A stretch of 64,000 bases of DNA from Flavobacterium succinicans (GCF_001662485.1 NZ_JMTM01000060.1:186001-250000), one strand, 5' to 3'; positions 36,316 to 44,574 are shown, counted from the first letter of the stretch. Program-made: numbers and translations. Notes: a model not told the origin generated them from the letters alone.

Positions 36316-37479
36316 TTAATAACTAGCGGTTACTATTTCTCTAACTTTCTCTAGTGTGATATTTTGTTTTTCTCCTAAAGCTTTCCATCCTCTTTCTTCA
36401 AAACGATTCGCGATGAAATTGGCCGTTTTCTCGAAATCTTTGGTGTATTCAGACAATTGGGTTTGCATCCCCATAATGTGAAAGAAATCAACTGTTTTGT
36501 GAATGGCCTCTTGAGCAATTTCGTCATCAGTTCCGGATAAATTAAATATGCGTTTGCCGTATTGAGCTAATTTTCCTTTTTTGGTTTCGAACATAACTTG
36601 GTACAAATGTGGACCAATAATAGCTAAAGTTCTAGCGTGATCTATGCCGAATAAGGCAGTTAATTCATGACCAATCATGTGGGTAGCCCAGTCGCTTGGT
36701 ACTCCTTTTTGAATCAGTCCGTTGAGCGCCATGGTACAACTCCACATAAAGTTAGAAGCCAAAGCATAATCTGTTGGATGCTCTACTACTTTGGGACCAA
36801 TTTCGATTAGGGTTTGCAAAATACTTTCGGCAATTCGATCTTGTAAAAAACCATCATGCGGATAGGTCAAGTATTGTTCTAGCACATGAGTGTAAGCATC
36901 TACAACCCCGTTTTGCAATTGTCTTTTTGGTAAAGAATGAATAACGGTGGGATCACAAACAGAAAATTTAGGAAACAAAGCGCTTCCTCCAAAAGACAGT
37001 TTTTCTTGTGTAGCTTCAATAGTTACTACAGCACCCGAATTCATTTCGGAACCGGTTGCTGGAATGGTTAATACCGTCCCAAAAGGAACAACTTTGCTTA
37101 GGTCTTTGATGAGTAATCTTTTCTGTAAAATATCCATCGGGTTGCCTTCAAAATGTGCCGCTGCCGACATGAATTTCACGCCATCAATTACACTTCCGCC
37201 ACCCACGGCAAGGATGAAATCTATGTTTTGTTCTTTGATTACAGCTACAGCTTTCATTAGCGTTTCGTAATGAGGATTGGGCTCAATACCGCCAAATTCA
37301 ACTACAGTACGATCTTGAAGGACAGCTTTTACTTGATCATAAATGCCGTTCTTGAAGATGCTTCCACCTCCGTAAGCAATCAAGATTTTGGCTTTTGCTG
37401 GAATCAAGTTTGCTATTTTTTCTATTTGTCCTTTTCCGAAAATTAAATTCGTAGGATTGTATAATTCGAAGTTTAACAT
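36316..37479 (-). CDS. Iron-containing alcohol dehydrogenase (YqhD/BDH type)
   Basis: A 387-residue group III alcohol dehydrogenase. The cofactor motif is GGGSVIDGVKF (about residues 93-103), preceded by YGGGSIFKNG, and the metal-binding region contains DAYTHVLEQYL and GIDHARTLAIIGPHL (Asp and His ligands). This resembles the NADPH-dependent YqhD and butanol dehydrogenases that reduce a wide range of aldehydes, suggesting aldehyde detoxification. Cytoplasmic, single gene. The upstream gap to 37606 holds an inverted-repeat element. Confidence 0.9.
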   Translation of the reverse strand: MLNFELYNPTNLIFGKGQIEKIANLIPAKAKILIAYGGGSIFKNGIYDQVKAVLQDRTVVEFGGIEPNPHYETLMKAVAVIKEQNIDFILAVGGGSVIDGVKFMSAAAHFEGNPMDILQKRLLIKDLSKVVPFGTVLTIPATGSEMNSGAVVTIEATQEKLSFGGSALFPKFSVCDPTVIHSLPKRQLQNGVVDAYTHVLEQYLTYPHDGFLQDRIAESILQTLIEIGPKVVEHPTDYALASNFMWSCTMALNGLIQKGVPSDWATHMIGHELTALFGIDHARTLAIIGPHLYQVMFETKKGKLAQYGKRIFNLSGTDDEIAQEAIHKTVDFFHIMGMQTQLSEYTKDFEKTANFIANRFEERGWKALGEKQNITLEKVREIVTASY

Positions 37480-37503
37480 AGTGTTTTTTTTTTAAATTAG
37501 ATG

Positions 37504-37595
37504 CTAAGACACTAAGTTACTAGGAAGCTAAGTTTTTGAAAAAAATCAAATTTGTATTGCTTAAATCTTAGTAACTAGGTGACTCAGAAACTTAG
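37504..37595. repeat. ORF-less inverted-repeat element with 8-nt word period
   Basis: Left arm (37504-37532) is made of 8-nt steps ctaagaca-ctaagtta-ctaggaag-ctaag. Right arm (37567-37595), read in complement, is ctaagttt-ctgagtca-cctagtta-ctaag. The arms are each 29 nt and match at about 18 positions, mostly the CTAAG words; the core is 34 nt of AT-rich sequence without an ORF. Same design as the cassette arms at 21870 and 22381. Confidence 0.6.
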
Positions 37596-37605
37596 AAACT
37601 TCTTT

Positions 37606-38373
37606 TTACTTTTTTGAATGCAATTGCGCCAATAATTTTTCGGCAACTAATTTTGATGATGCTGGGTTTTGTCCTGTTATTAGGTAACCATCTTCTACAG
37701 CATACGATTGCCAATCGCCAGCTTTACTATAAGAACCACCATTTTTTTGCAACATATCTTCCACCAAAAAAGGTACAACATTGGTCAAACCCACGGCTGC
37801 TTCTTCAGAGTTAGTAAATCCAGTTACTTTTTTACCTTTAACCAAAAAATCTCCATTTATCTTAACATTTTTCAAAGCTGCTGGCGCATGACATACGAAG
37901 GCAACCGGTTTGTTTTGTGTGTAAAAAGTGGCGATTATCTCTGCTGAAGTTTTATCCTCGGCTAAATCCCATAACGGACCGTGTCCTCCTGGAAAAAAAA
38001 CCGCATCGTAATCTGATGGATTAACTTCTGTTAATTTTTTCGTGTTTTTGAGTTTTGCTAACAATGCGGTATCGGCATCAAAACGTTTGGTGTCCTCGGT
38101 AGCCGATGCTGGATCAGCACTTTTAGGATCGATTGGGGGTTGTCCTCCTAGTGGAGTAGCAATATCGATTTGAATTCCTTTATCGGCAAGAGCATAATAG
38201 GGAGCAGCAAACTCTTCTGTCCAAAATCCTGTTTTTTCTCCTGTGTTACCTAATTGATCGTGGCTGGTAACCACAAATAATACTTTTTTCATCTTTTTAT
38301 TTTGTTTTTGTGCAGTTGCTACAAAGCAGCTTAAGGTTAATAATAGAATCGCAAATAAGTTCGTTTTTTTCAT
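37606..38373 (-). CDS. Exported DJ-1/PfpI family protein (Hsp31-like)
   Basis: A 255-residue protein: signal peptide about 1-21 (MKKTNLFAILLLTLSCFVATAQ), then a DJ-1/PfpI domain with the nucleophile Cys in FVCHAPAAL, PGGHGPLWDL, and the acidic residue region GEKTGFWTEE. This arrangement matches the Hsp31-like/glutamine amidotransferase-like class of DJ-1 proteins, some of which are glyoxalases or chaperones. An exported location is unusual for the fold. It is divergent from a LysR regulator with 91 nt between them, which suggests that the regulator controls it. Confidence 0.87.
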   Translation of the reverse strand: MKKTNLFAILLLTLSCFVATAQKQNKKMKKVLFVVTSHDQLGNTGEKTGFWTEEFAAPYYALADKGIQIDIATPLGGQPPIDPKSADPASATEDTKRFDADTALLAKLKNTKKLTEVNPSDYDAVFFPGGHGPLWDLAEDKTSAEIIATFYTQNKPVAFVCHAPAALKNVKINGDFLVKGKKVTGFTNSEEAAVGLTNVVPFLVEDMLQKNGGSYSKAGDWQSYAVEDGYLITGQNPASSKLVAEKLLAQLHSKK

Positions 38374-38395
38374 CGTATGTTTTAATTTGAGAGTG

Positions 38396-38403
38396 CAAAT
38401 TTA
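38396..38403 (-). promoter_or_regulatory. -7 box of the DJ-1 gene
   Basis: TAAATTTG on the minus strand (exact TAnnTTTG), 22 nt before the DJ-1 start, in the space shared with the divergent LysR gene. Confidence 0.55.
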
Positions 38404-38464
38404 TAGCGAATATGGTATTAGTAAAAATAATTTAAATTATGTTTGTGATAAATATATTTATAGC

Positions 38465-39361
38465 ATGGTTAACTTAGAATGGTATCGCACTTTTAAATCG
38501 GTTTACAAAAACGGAAATTTTTCTCTGGCGGCAAAGGAGTTGTTTATTAGTCAGCCCGCAGTTAGTCAGCAAATTGCGATGTTAGAGGCGCATGTAGGGT
38601 ACACGCTATTCAACCGTAAATCAAAAGGGGTTGAACCTACGGAATACGCAAAGTTACTCAATAACTTAATCATTGATGCTTTGGATCGCTTAGAAAATGT
38701 AGAAAATGGTTTTCGAGCTAAAGCCTTTAATGCGAATCGGTTACTTTCGATTGGGGTTTCCAAACATTTGATGAGTTGTTTTGGCGCATCATTAGTGGCA
38801 AAATTTGATTTTATTGACTTCACTTTTGGTACCAATGAGGAGTTGTTTAATTTAGTAAATTCAAAAAAACTCGATTTTGCCATAGTAACCAAACAGTATG
38901 ATACTTTTGATACCCTTCAGCAAAAAGTAGGAGCCATCAAACAAATTGTGGTAGCTACACCAGATATTCAAATTCAAGAACTCAACGCTAAAATAATAGC
39001 AGAAGATTGGACAGCAGTTGAGAATTGGTTGAATGAGCAGCGTTGGTACAGTCATGATTCTGGGATTCCTCACATCAAGTTGTTTTGGTTGCACGTGTTC
39101 AATAAAAAACGACCGGCAATTGTAGCGAATTATATTATCCCATCCGAAAACGAAATGCTATCGATAATGGCTCAAAACACGGGAGTAACGATTGTCTGGG
39201 ATTGCAATGCCAAAACAAAAATTCAGAATAATGAATTACAACTGGTTTGGGATAGTCCCAAAATGCCCGAAACGACTGTTTTTTTGTTATCAGGTAAAAA
39301 TGATCATTTAACTACGATTACTCAAGAAGTAGCTTCGGTTTTAAAAGAGGTTTTGTGGTGA
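38465..39361 (+). CDS. LysR-family transcriptional regulator
   Basis: A 298-residue regulator with an N-terminal winged helix-turn-helix (FSLAAKELFISQPAVSQQIAMLE, about residues 19-41) and a C-terminal effector-binding domain (about 90-295). LysR proteins usually control a divergent neighbour, here the exported DJ-1-like gene. I chose MVNLEWYRTF at 38465; the frame is open further upstream but that stretch overlaps the DJ-1 promoter region. The stop abuts the nadD stop, the two genes being convergent. Confidence 0.9.
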   Translation: MVNLEWYRTFKSVYKNGNFSLAAKELFISQPAVSQQIAMLEAHVGYTLFNRKSKGVEPTEYAKLLNNLIIDALDRLENVENGFRAKAFNANRLLSIGVSKHLMSCFGASLVAKFDFIDFTFGTNEELFNLVNSKKLDFAIVTKQYDTFDTLQQKVGAIKQIVVATPDIQIQELNAKIIAEDWTAVENWLNEQRWYSHDSGIPHIKLFWLHVFNKKRPAIVANYIIPSENEMLSIMAQNTGVTIVWDCNAKTKIQNNELQLVWDSPKMPETTVFLLSGKNDHLTTITQEVASVLKEVLW

Positions 39362-39943
39362 TTATTTCTTATAAAAATTATTGTGATCCAAATATTCCCA
39401 AACATCGTGAGGTAATAAAGGACGAATATTTTTGCCGGTTTTAATGTTATCGCGAATAAAAGTCGCTGAAATTTCTACCACAGGAGCATCTATAACATTA
39501 ATTTTTGGATGGTCAGAAAAGGCCAAATTCTCGGGACCTGAATTGACTCTTGGATAGACATAAATGGAATGGTGTTCTAGTATTGCTTCATAGTTTTTCC
39601 ATTTGTGCAAGGATTTTAAGTTGTCTTCGCCCATGATTAAAGCAAACTCGTGTTCCGGATGTTTTTCCTGTAAATGGACTAACGTATTAATCGTATAATT
39701 GGGTTGTGGTAATTTAAATTCAATGTCCGAAGGTTTGATTTTAGGATAGGAAGCCGTAGCCAAATGCACCATGTGTAACCGATGATAATCATCGAGCAAA
39801 GTACTTTTCTTTTTTAGTGGATTATGAGGCGTTACGATCATCCAAATTTGATCCAAATCAGTATGCTCTGCCATATGATTGGCAATAATCAAATGTCCCA
39901 CATGAATGGGATTAAAAGTACCGAAATATAGTCCGATTTTCAT
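39362..39943 (-). CDS. nadD: Nicotinate-nucleotide adenylyltransferase
   Basis: A 193-residue NAD biosynthesis enzyme that adenylates nicotinate mononucleotide. Motifs: GTFNPIHVGH (the nucleotidyltransferase HxGH site, residues 9-18), PHNPLKKK, and ISATFIRDNI near the C-terminus. In Bacteroidetes it follows yicC and gmk; here a four-helix-bundle gene lies between gmk and nadD. Cytoplasmic. Confidence 0.95.
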   Translation of the reverse strand: MKIGLYFGTFNPIHVGHLIIANHMAEHTDLDQIWMIVTPHNPLKKKSTLLDDYHRLHMVHLATASYPKIKPSDIEFKLPQPNYTINTLVHLQEKHPEHEFALIMGEDNLKSLHKWKNYEAILEHHSIYVYPRVNSGPENLAFSDHPKINVIDAPVVEISATFIRDNIKTGKNIRPLLPHDVWEYLDHNNFYKK

Positions 39944-39956
39944 TTAACTTAGTAAC

Positions 39957-40379
39957 TAGTGATTAGTAAAAAGTAATTAGTTTTTGAGGGTTTTCGAAAA
40001 AGCATTAATCATTTTAGATTCTTCCTCTATTTGACTTAAAATTTCTGTGTACAAAGTATTGTTTGTTATAAAACCTAGTTCATTAGCAATTAGTAGCTGA
40101 GTTTCAATTTCGAATAGTGAGCCTTTTGAAATATCTAAAAAATGACTAAATGATTTAGCTGTATTTCTTACATAACCTTCAGCAATATTAGAAGGAATAG
40201 ATACTGAAGCTCTTTTTAACTGACTTGTTAGAGCATATAATTCTTCTTGAGGAAATGATTTTACTAACTGATAAACTAAACAGACTATTTTAATGCCTTT
40301 TTGCCAAATCATTAAATCTTTATATGATTTTATTTCACCCATTTCAAGCTAATTACTTTTTACTATGTACTAATCACTA
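39957..40379 (-). mobile_element. Four-helix-bundle cassette with terminal inverted repeats
   Basis: The left arm (39957-39980) is tagtgattagta followed directly by aaaagtaattag. The right arm (40349-40379) is its complement except for a 7-nt insertion in the middle. The arms enclose one ORF. The left arm contains that ORF's stop codon and the right arm ends on the gmk stop codon, so the insertion fits tightly between genes without disrupting them. An ORF-less relative with the same words is at 33152-33232. Confidence 0.65.
39977..40342 (-). CDS. Four-helix-bundle protein (23S rRNA intervening-sequence protein family)
   Basis: A 121-residue all-helical protein with the family signature: YKDLMIWQKG at the start, LTSQLKRASVSIPSNIAEG in the centre, and SKGSLFEIETQL later. 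The family (S23 / 23S intervening-sequence protein) is named from ORFs inside 23S rRNA intervening sequences of Leptospira and others; function is unknown, and RNA binding has been suggested because of the basic surface of related folds. Here it lies between gmk and nadD on the same strand, inside inverted-repeat arms. Confidence 0.88.
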   Translation of the reverse strand: MGEIKSYKDLMIWQKGIKIVCLVYQLVKSFPQEELYALTSQLKRASVSIPSNIAEGYVRNTAKSFSHFLDISKGSLFEIETQLLIANELGFITNNTLYTEILSQIEEESKMINAFSKTLKN

Positions 40380-40949
40380 TTTAGAAACAAAATCCTTCAC
40401 CAATTGATGAGCTTCTTCTAGTGCTACAGGTAGATCATAATTTTTGATAATTACATCAAATTGTGGAGCAGTGGCCAATTCAACTGAAGCTTTGGCAATG
40501 CGCATGTTGATTTTGTCATCGCTTTCGGTTGAGCGTTCTTTGAGTCGTCGTTTCAATTCATCCACACTTGGTGGTTTGACGAAAACAGCCAAGGTTTCTT
40601 CTGGGAATTTATGTTTGATTCGCAATCCGCCAGCTACATCAATATCAAAAATCACATTTTTGCCTAAAGCCCAAATGCGTTCTACTTCGCTTTTTAGTGT
40701 GCCATAGAAATTATCTCTATAGACTTCTTCCCATTCAACAAACTCTTCTGCTTTGATGTGTTTTTTGAATTGTTCCAATGACATAAAATAGTAATCTTTG
40801 CCATCTACTTCTTCCCCACGGGGTAAACGCGTTGCCGCCGAAATAGAAAATTCTAAATTCAAATCTTCTTTTCCTAATAAATGCTTAACGATGGTAGTTT
40901 TTCCTGATCCCGATGGTGCCGAGAATACGATTAATTTTCCTTTTTTCAT
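40377..40949 (-). CDS. gmk: Guanylate kinase
   Basis: A 190-residue nucleotide kinase that phosphorylates GMP to GDP. P-loop SAPSGSGKTT at residues 9-18, the GMP-binding region with TRLPRGEEVDGKDYYF, and DIDVAGGLRIK. Transcribed after yicC and before the four-helix-bundle gene and nadD. Its stop codon lies inside the repeat arm of the downstream cassette. Confidence 0.95.
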   Translation of the reverse strand: MKKGKLIVFSAPSGSGKTTIVKHLLGKEDLNLEFSISAATRLPRGEEVDGKDYYFMSLEQFKKHIKAEEFVEWEEVYRDNFYGTLKSEVERIWALGKNVIFDIDVAGGLRIKHKFPEETLAVFVKPPSVDELKRRLKERSTESDDKINMRIAKASVELATAPQFDVIIKNYDLPVALEEAHQLVKDFVSK

Positions 40950-41040
40950 CCCCTCCTAGCCTCCCCAAAGGGGAGGGATTTTTAAGTTAATTTATGATTA
41001 ATAGCCTCCTATATAGTTCCCCTTTCGGGGGTTAAGGGGA
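40950..41040. repeat. C/G-rich inverted doublet between yicC and gmk
   Basis: Two hairpin units in opposite orientation: cctccccaaaggggagg (40960-40976) and cccctttcgggggttaagggg (41019-41039). Read in complement, the second unit begins tccccttaacccccgaaagg, which aligns with the first unit (tcccctcctagcctccccaa). The pair, with an AT-rich spacer, resembles a REP/BIME-type doublet and is much richer in G and C than its surroundings. It fills the whole yicC-gmk gap. Confidence 0.65.
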
Positions 41041-41901
41041 TTACAATACATTCAGTACCTGCTCTTTAATTTTCTCCAATTCATCTTTCATTTGAACGAC
41101 TAATTTTTGCATTTGAGCATGATTGGATTTGGAACCCATGGTGTTGATTTCTCTTCCCATTTCTTGCGTAATAAAGCCTAGTTTTCGTCCATTGGCTTCG
41201 GTTCCTTTGATGGTGTCTAGGAAATAATCCAAATGGTTGGTTAAACGGACTTTTTCTTCGGTGATATCTAGCTTTTCTAAATAATAAATGAGCTCTTGTT
41301 CAAAACGATTTTCGTCTACATTTACTTGTAATTCAGCAATAGCAGTTTGCAAACGATCTTTGATGGCTTGCACGCGTTCTGGGTCTAAGGCCAAGGCTTC
41401 GTTCATGTATTGACGAATATTTCCGATACGCAATTGGAATTCTTTTTCTAGCGATTCCCCTTCGTCTTTCCTAAAATTCAATATATTTTGCAAGGCTTCT
41501 TCGATCACGGTTTGGATTTGAATCCAATCATTTTCGTCGATTTCTTCGCGTTCTATTTTCATGGTATCGGGCATGCGAATGGCCATTTTCATCAATTCGG
41601 TTTCCTCCACATGCGCATATACTTCACGTAGTTGATTCATATAGGCTTTTACAATCGGAACATTTACTCGAGTCGAGGTTTGTTCTGCTGTACTTTCGAT
41701 ATAAATGGAGAAATCAACTTTTCCTCTTTCGAGTTTAGAAGCAATTTGATTACGCAATCCCAATTCCATTTCGCGGTATAAAGAAGGCATTCTGACGTTT
41801 AAGTCTAAACCCTTACTGTTGAGGGATTTTACTTCAATTGTTATTTTTTTGGTTGGTAATTGTAGTGTTGCTTTACCGAAACCGGTCATGGATTGTATCA
41901 T
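41041..41901 (-). CDS. yicC: YicC family endoribonuclease-like protein
   Basis: A 286-residue protein beginning MIQSMTGFGKA, the signature start of YicC. C-terminal DUF1732 features are present (EQELIYYLEKLDITEEKVRL, GRKLGFITQEMGREINTMGSKS). YicC proteins act as RNA endonucleases in enteric bacteria and affect stress RNA decay; the activity here is inferred. First gene of the yicC-gmk-nadD set. Confidence 0.92.
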   Translation of the reverse strand: MIQSMTGFGKATLQLPTKKITIEVKSLNSKGLDLNVRMPSLYREMELGLRNQIASKLERGKVDFSIYIESTAEQTSTRVNVPIVKAYMNQLREVYAHVEETELMKMAIRMPDTMKIEREEIDENDWIQIQTVIEEALQNILNFRKDEGESLEKEFQLRIGNIRQYMNEALALDPERVQAIKDRLQTAIAELQVNVDENRFEQELIYYLEKLDITEEKVRLTNHLDYFLDTIKGTEANGRKLGFITQEMGREINTMGSKSNHAQMQKLVVQMKDELEKIKEQVLNVL

Positions 41902-41976
41902 AATATGTTCTAAAAGTCTGTAAATATAAGGAAAGTAATTAGTACTTCGTAAATAGTGTAATACTGCTCTTGCAAA

Positions 41977-42870
41977 TTACGTATGCTGTTTTGCTGTTTT
42001 TTGAGTGACTAAATAAACGCCTGCAAAAATTAATAGGGCCGCTCCTATTTTTACCCAGCTCAATTCGTCTTTCCCTAAGCCAATAGCGAAAATCGTAGCA
42101 AATAGCGGTTGTAAATAAATAAATACAGCTACAGTGGTGGGTTTTAATTCTTTCATAGAAAGTAAATTTAATAAATAGGTAATGAATGTCGAAATCACCA
42201 CCACAAAACTTATTTTCCAGAAAATGGCAACAGGAACCAAAGTCCAATTTACGCTACTAAATTCGTTCCAGCCAAAAGGGAGTACCATCAAGAAACCAAA
42301 AAGATAAATCCATTTTACAAACGTGAAGGCATGGTAAGTGTGCATTAATTTTTTTACAATAATTAAGTAAAAACCATACGAAATGGCATTCACCAATACT
42401 AAAAAATTACCCAATCCGGCATTTGAAGCATTGCCAATAGATTTGCCATAAAGAATTAAGAAAGTAGTTCCTAGTAATCCCAATATAATTCCTAAAACCA
42501 TTCTTTTTTTCATACGCTCTTTCATCAATAGAGCAGATAAAACAAGCACAATCATTGGTGTTGAAACCATGATTACAGCTGCCGAAATGGGAGAAGTAAG
42601 ACTTAATCCTTTAAAAAAAGTAAGCATATTAAAAGCCACTCCAAAAAATGCAGCGGCTATGATTCTTGGAAAATCATTTAAGGCGATTTTTTCTTTGGGC
42701 ATAAAAAGCCAAGTGCCCCAAAATAGCATCATTGATCCGCCTACTCGCAGTAAGATGAATCCAAAGGCATCAATATAAACAGGCATGACGTCTTTGGCGA
42801 TGGTAAAAGTAACGCCGTAGATAATCGAAACAATTGTGGCGCCCAATAAGGCAAGATTTCTTTTAGACAT
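41977..42870 (-). CDS. EamA/DMT-family transporter
   Basis: A 297-residue membrane protein with about ten hydrophobic segments arranged as two EamA repeats (ATIVSIIYGVTFTIAKDVMP at the start and AISYGFYLIIVKKLM in the middle). DMT-family exporters move amino acids, nucleotide sugars or other small metabolites; the substrate cannot be predicted. Its start overlaps the ArsC-like stop by 8 nt, so the two genes are co-transcribed. Confidence 0.85.
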   Translation of the reverse strand: MSKRNLALLGATIVSIIYGVTFTIAKDVMPVYIDAFGFILLRVGGSMMLFWGTWLFMPKEKIALNDFPRIIAAAFFGVAFNMLTFFKGLSLTSPISAAVIMVSTPMIVLVLSALLMKERMKKRMVLGIILGLLGTTFLILYGKSIGNASNAGLGNFLVLVNAISYGFYLIIVKKLMHTYHAFTFVKWIYLFGFLMVLPFGWNEFSSVNWTLVPVAIFWKISFVVVISTFITYLLNLLSMKELKPTTVAVFIYLQPLFATIFAIGLGKDELSWVKIGAALLIFAGVYLVTQKTAKQHT

Positions 42871-43219
42871 GTGCTAAGGCTAAATGAACTTGATGCATGT
42901 TTTGCTGACTATTTCCGATATAAATTTTGTCATTGATGATAAATACCGGTCGGCTCAAAAAGGTATAATGCTCCAAAATGTATTTTTTAAAATCGTCTTC
43001 GGTAAGCGATTGATTTTTTAAATTCATCGATTTATACAATTGGGCTTTTTTGCTGAACAAGGCTTCATAGCTTCCAGAAAGACGGCGCATCTCCTCTAAT
43101 TCTTCTGTAGTTATTGGGTTTTGCTTGATGTCGTGAAAAGCCAAATTATGATTTTCTGGCAATGATTTTATAATTTTTCTGCAAGTATCACAAGAAGCTA
43201 AATAGTATATTTTGTTCAT
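42863..43219 (-). CDS. ArsC/Spx-family thioredoxin-fold protein
   Basis: A 118-residue ArsC-like protein. The active site is SCDTCRK (CxxC, residues 10-13), then FHDIKQNPIT and a C-terminal FLSRPVFIINDKIYIG. The cis-Pro segment RPV is present. The CxxC site is closer to Spx-like proteins than to classical arsenate reductases, and no arsenic resistance gene is nearby, so arsenate reduction is uncertain. It overlaps the EamA gene downstream and is divergent from the DinB gene. Confidence 0.8.
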   Translation of the reverse strand: MNKIYYLASCDTCRKIIKSLPENHNLAFHDIKQNPITTEELEEMRRLSGSYEALFSKKAQLYKSMNLKNQSLTEDDFKKYILEHYTFLSRPVFIINDKIYIGNSQQNMHQVHLALAHV

Positions 43220-43294
43220 TTGGGTTGCTTTTATTGGTACAAAGAAAATTCATTTACACCGAAAATGAGTATTTTTATCCAAAAAATAAAAAAA

Positions 43295-43750
43295 ATGAAT
43301 GCACTATTTGAATTAACTGCAACAAGCCGAAAAATGGCAGCTTCTTTTCTGGAAAAATATTCTTTGGAGCAATTGAATACTATTCCTGAGGGTTTTTCTA
43401 ATACAATATTTTGGAACATTGCTCATATTGTGGTGACGCAACAGTTATTAGTTTATAAATTATCGGGTTTACCTATGCAGGTTGCTGATGAATTGGTAGA
43501 AAAATACCGAAAAGGATCCAAACCAGAACAAGATGCTACACAAGAAGAAGTTGACTTGATTAAGAGTTTGCTTTTTTCAACCGTAGAGCAAATGAAAAGC
43601 GACTACAATAATAAGGTTTTTCAAAATTTTACTGAATACCCAACCTCTACAGGTTTTACATTGCATTCTGTTGAAGAAGCAATCCAATTCAACAATTTCC
43701 ATGAAGGTTTACATATTGGAATCTTAATGAGTCTTCGTAAGTTTGTTTAA
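43295..43750 (+). CDS. DinB-family protein
   Basis: A 151-residue four-helix DinB/YfiT-like protein. It has the family histidines in FWNIAHIVVTQQLL and in HEGLHIGILMSLRKF, which together can bind a metal ion. Such proteins include thiol-dependent transferases and damage-induced proteins; no specific function is readable. I chose MNALFELT at 43295, just after an A-rich stretch; ATGs upstream are in frame but add unconserved residues. Confidence 0.85.
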   Translation: MNALFELTATSRKMAASFLEKYSLEQLNTIPEGFSNTIFWNIAHIVVTQQLLVYKLSGLPMQVADELVEKYRKGSKPEQDATQEEVDLIKSLLFSTVEQMKSDYNNKVFQNFTEYPTSTGFTLHSVEEAIQFNNFHEGLHIGILMSLRKFV

Positions 43751-43766
43751 AACACGATGCAAATAG

Positions 43767-43808
43767 AAAAAGTGCTTCGAAATCAAATCCAATTTCGAAG
43801 CACTTTTT
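43767..43808. terminator. Bidirectional terminator
   Basis: A 17-bp perfect stem (aaaaagtgcttcgaaat / atttcgaagcacttttt) serves both the DinB gene and the convergent DUF3298 gene, whose stop codon it touches. Confidence 0.9.
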
Positions 43809-44551
43809 TATTTCAAAATAAGGTAATTTTTTAGAGAAGCATAAGGAATAAAAAGGGTTTTAGGCCCTTCTACATATGCAGCGGCTTCGTATTGATTGTA
43901 GTGAAACAAAAGGCCGTCGTTGGTGAAAATAATATTTTTGGGTAATTGAAAAGTTTCATCTTCAAATAGATAACCAGTTTGGTTAATGCTTCCTTTTTGC
44001 GGAATTTGATATTTGACGCGAAATTTCTTTTCAACCATTTTTTTTAGTTCCACTAAGTTTTGAAATAGCTTATCGATAGGAATCGTTTTCCCAGTTTTTG
44101 GATCAAAGAGTAAGGATTGTAGGCCTTCATATCCGTGAGCGCCACCCGTAAATGTATAATGATCTATTTCGATATTGATTAGATTTTCGGATTGGTATTT
44201 TATGGTTCCCTCGATGTTAGCCTCCCAACCAAAAGTGCTATCTGGGAATGCTTCTTTTGTGGTTTCAAAGGTTTGTATAAAGGATGAAACTAGCGCTTCA
44301 TAATCTTCTTTTGTTAATGGTTTTTCATCCAAATACACCAATTCTTTTACAATTGAAAATATTTTTTTATTGATACTATCTGCCACGCGACCGTTACTTT
44401 TAGCGATGGGAATTGTTACTTTAATTTCGGTACAATTTTGTTTACAAAGGAGGGTGCTTTTTTTATTGAACTTTTTGTTTTCAAAGTTCAATTCATTCGA
44501 ACAACTGCTCAACACGATGAGCAACAGTAGGCTTTGGATGTATCGTTTCAT
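43808..44551 (-). CDS. DUF3298/DUF4163-family lipoprotein
   Basis: A 247-residue lipoprotein: signal peptide with lipobox VLSSC at about residues 14-18, a DUF4163-like region (about 45-120), and a DUF3298 region with the motif YTFTGGAHGYEG and a C-terminal DGLLFHYNQYEAAAYVEGP. Proteins with this pair resemble the RsiV-type anti-sigma ectodomain, but there is no sigma factor partner next to it. Function unknown. Its promoter overlaps the divergent sulfur-metabolism gene. Confidence 0.82.
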   Translation of the reverse strand: MKRYIQSLLLLIVLSSCSNELNFENKKFNKKSTLLCKQNCTEIKVTIPIAKSNGRVADSINKKIFSIVKELVYLDEKPLTKEDYEALVSSFIQTFETTKEAFPDSTFGWEANIEGTIKYQSENLINIEIDHYTFTGGAHGYEGLQSLLFDPKTGKTIPIDKLFQNLVELKKMVEKKFRVKYQIPQKGSINQTGYLFEDETFQLPKNIIFTNDGLLFHYNQYEAAAYVEGPKTLFIPYASLKNYLILK

Positions 44552-44574
44552 AACTCAAAAAATGTAATGAGATA

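Noticed and set aside
39957..40379. Diversity-generating retroelement (its accessory Avd protein is also a four-helix bundle)
   Set aside because: No reverse transcriptase and no template/variable repeat pair are visible nearby.
41939..42247. Minus-strand open frame of 102 codons overlapping the EamA gene
   Set aside because: It overlaps the conserved transporter in another frame and has no known similarity in composition or motif.
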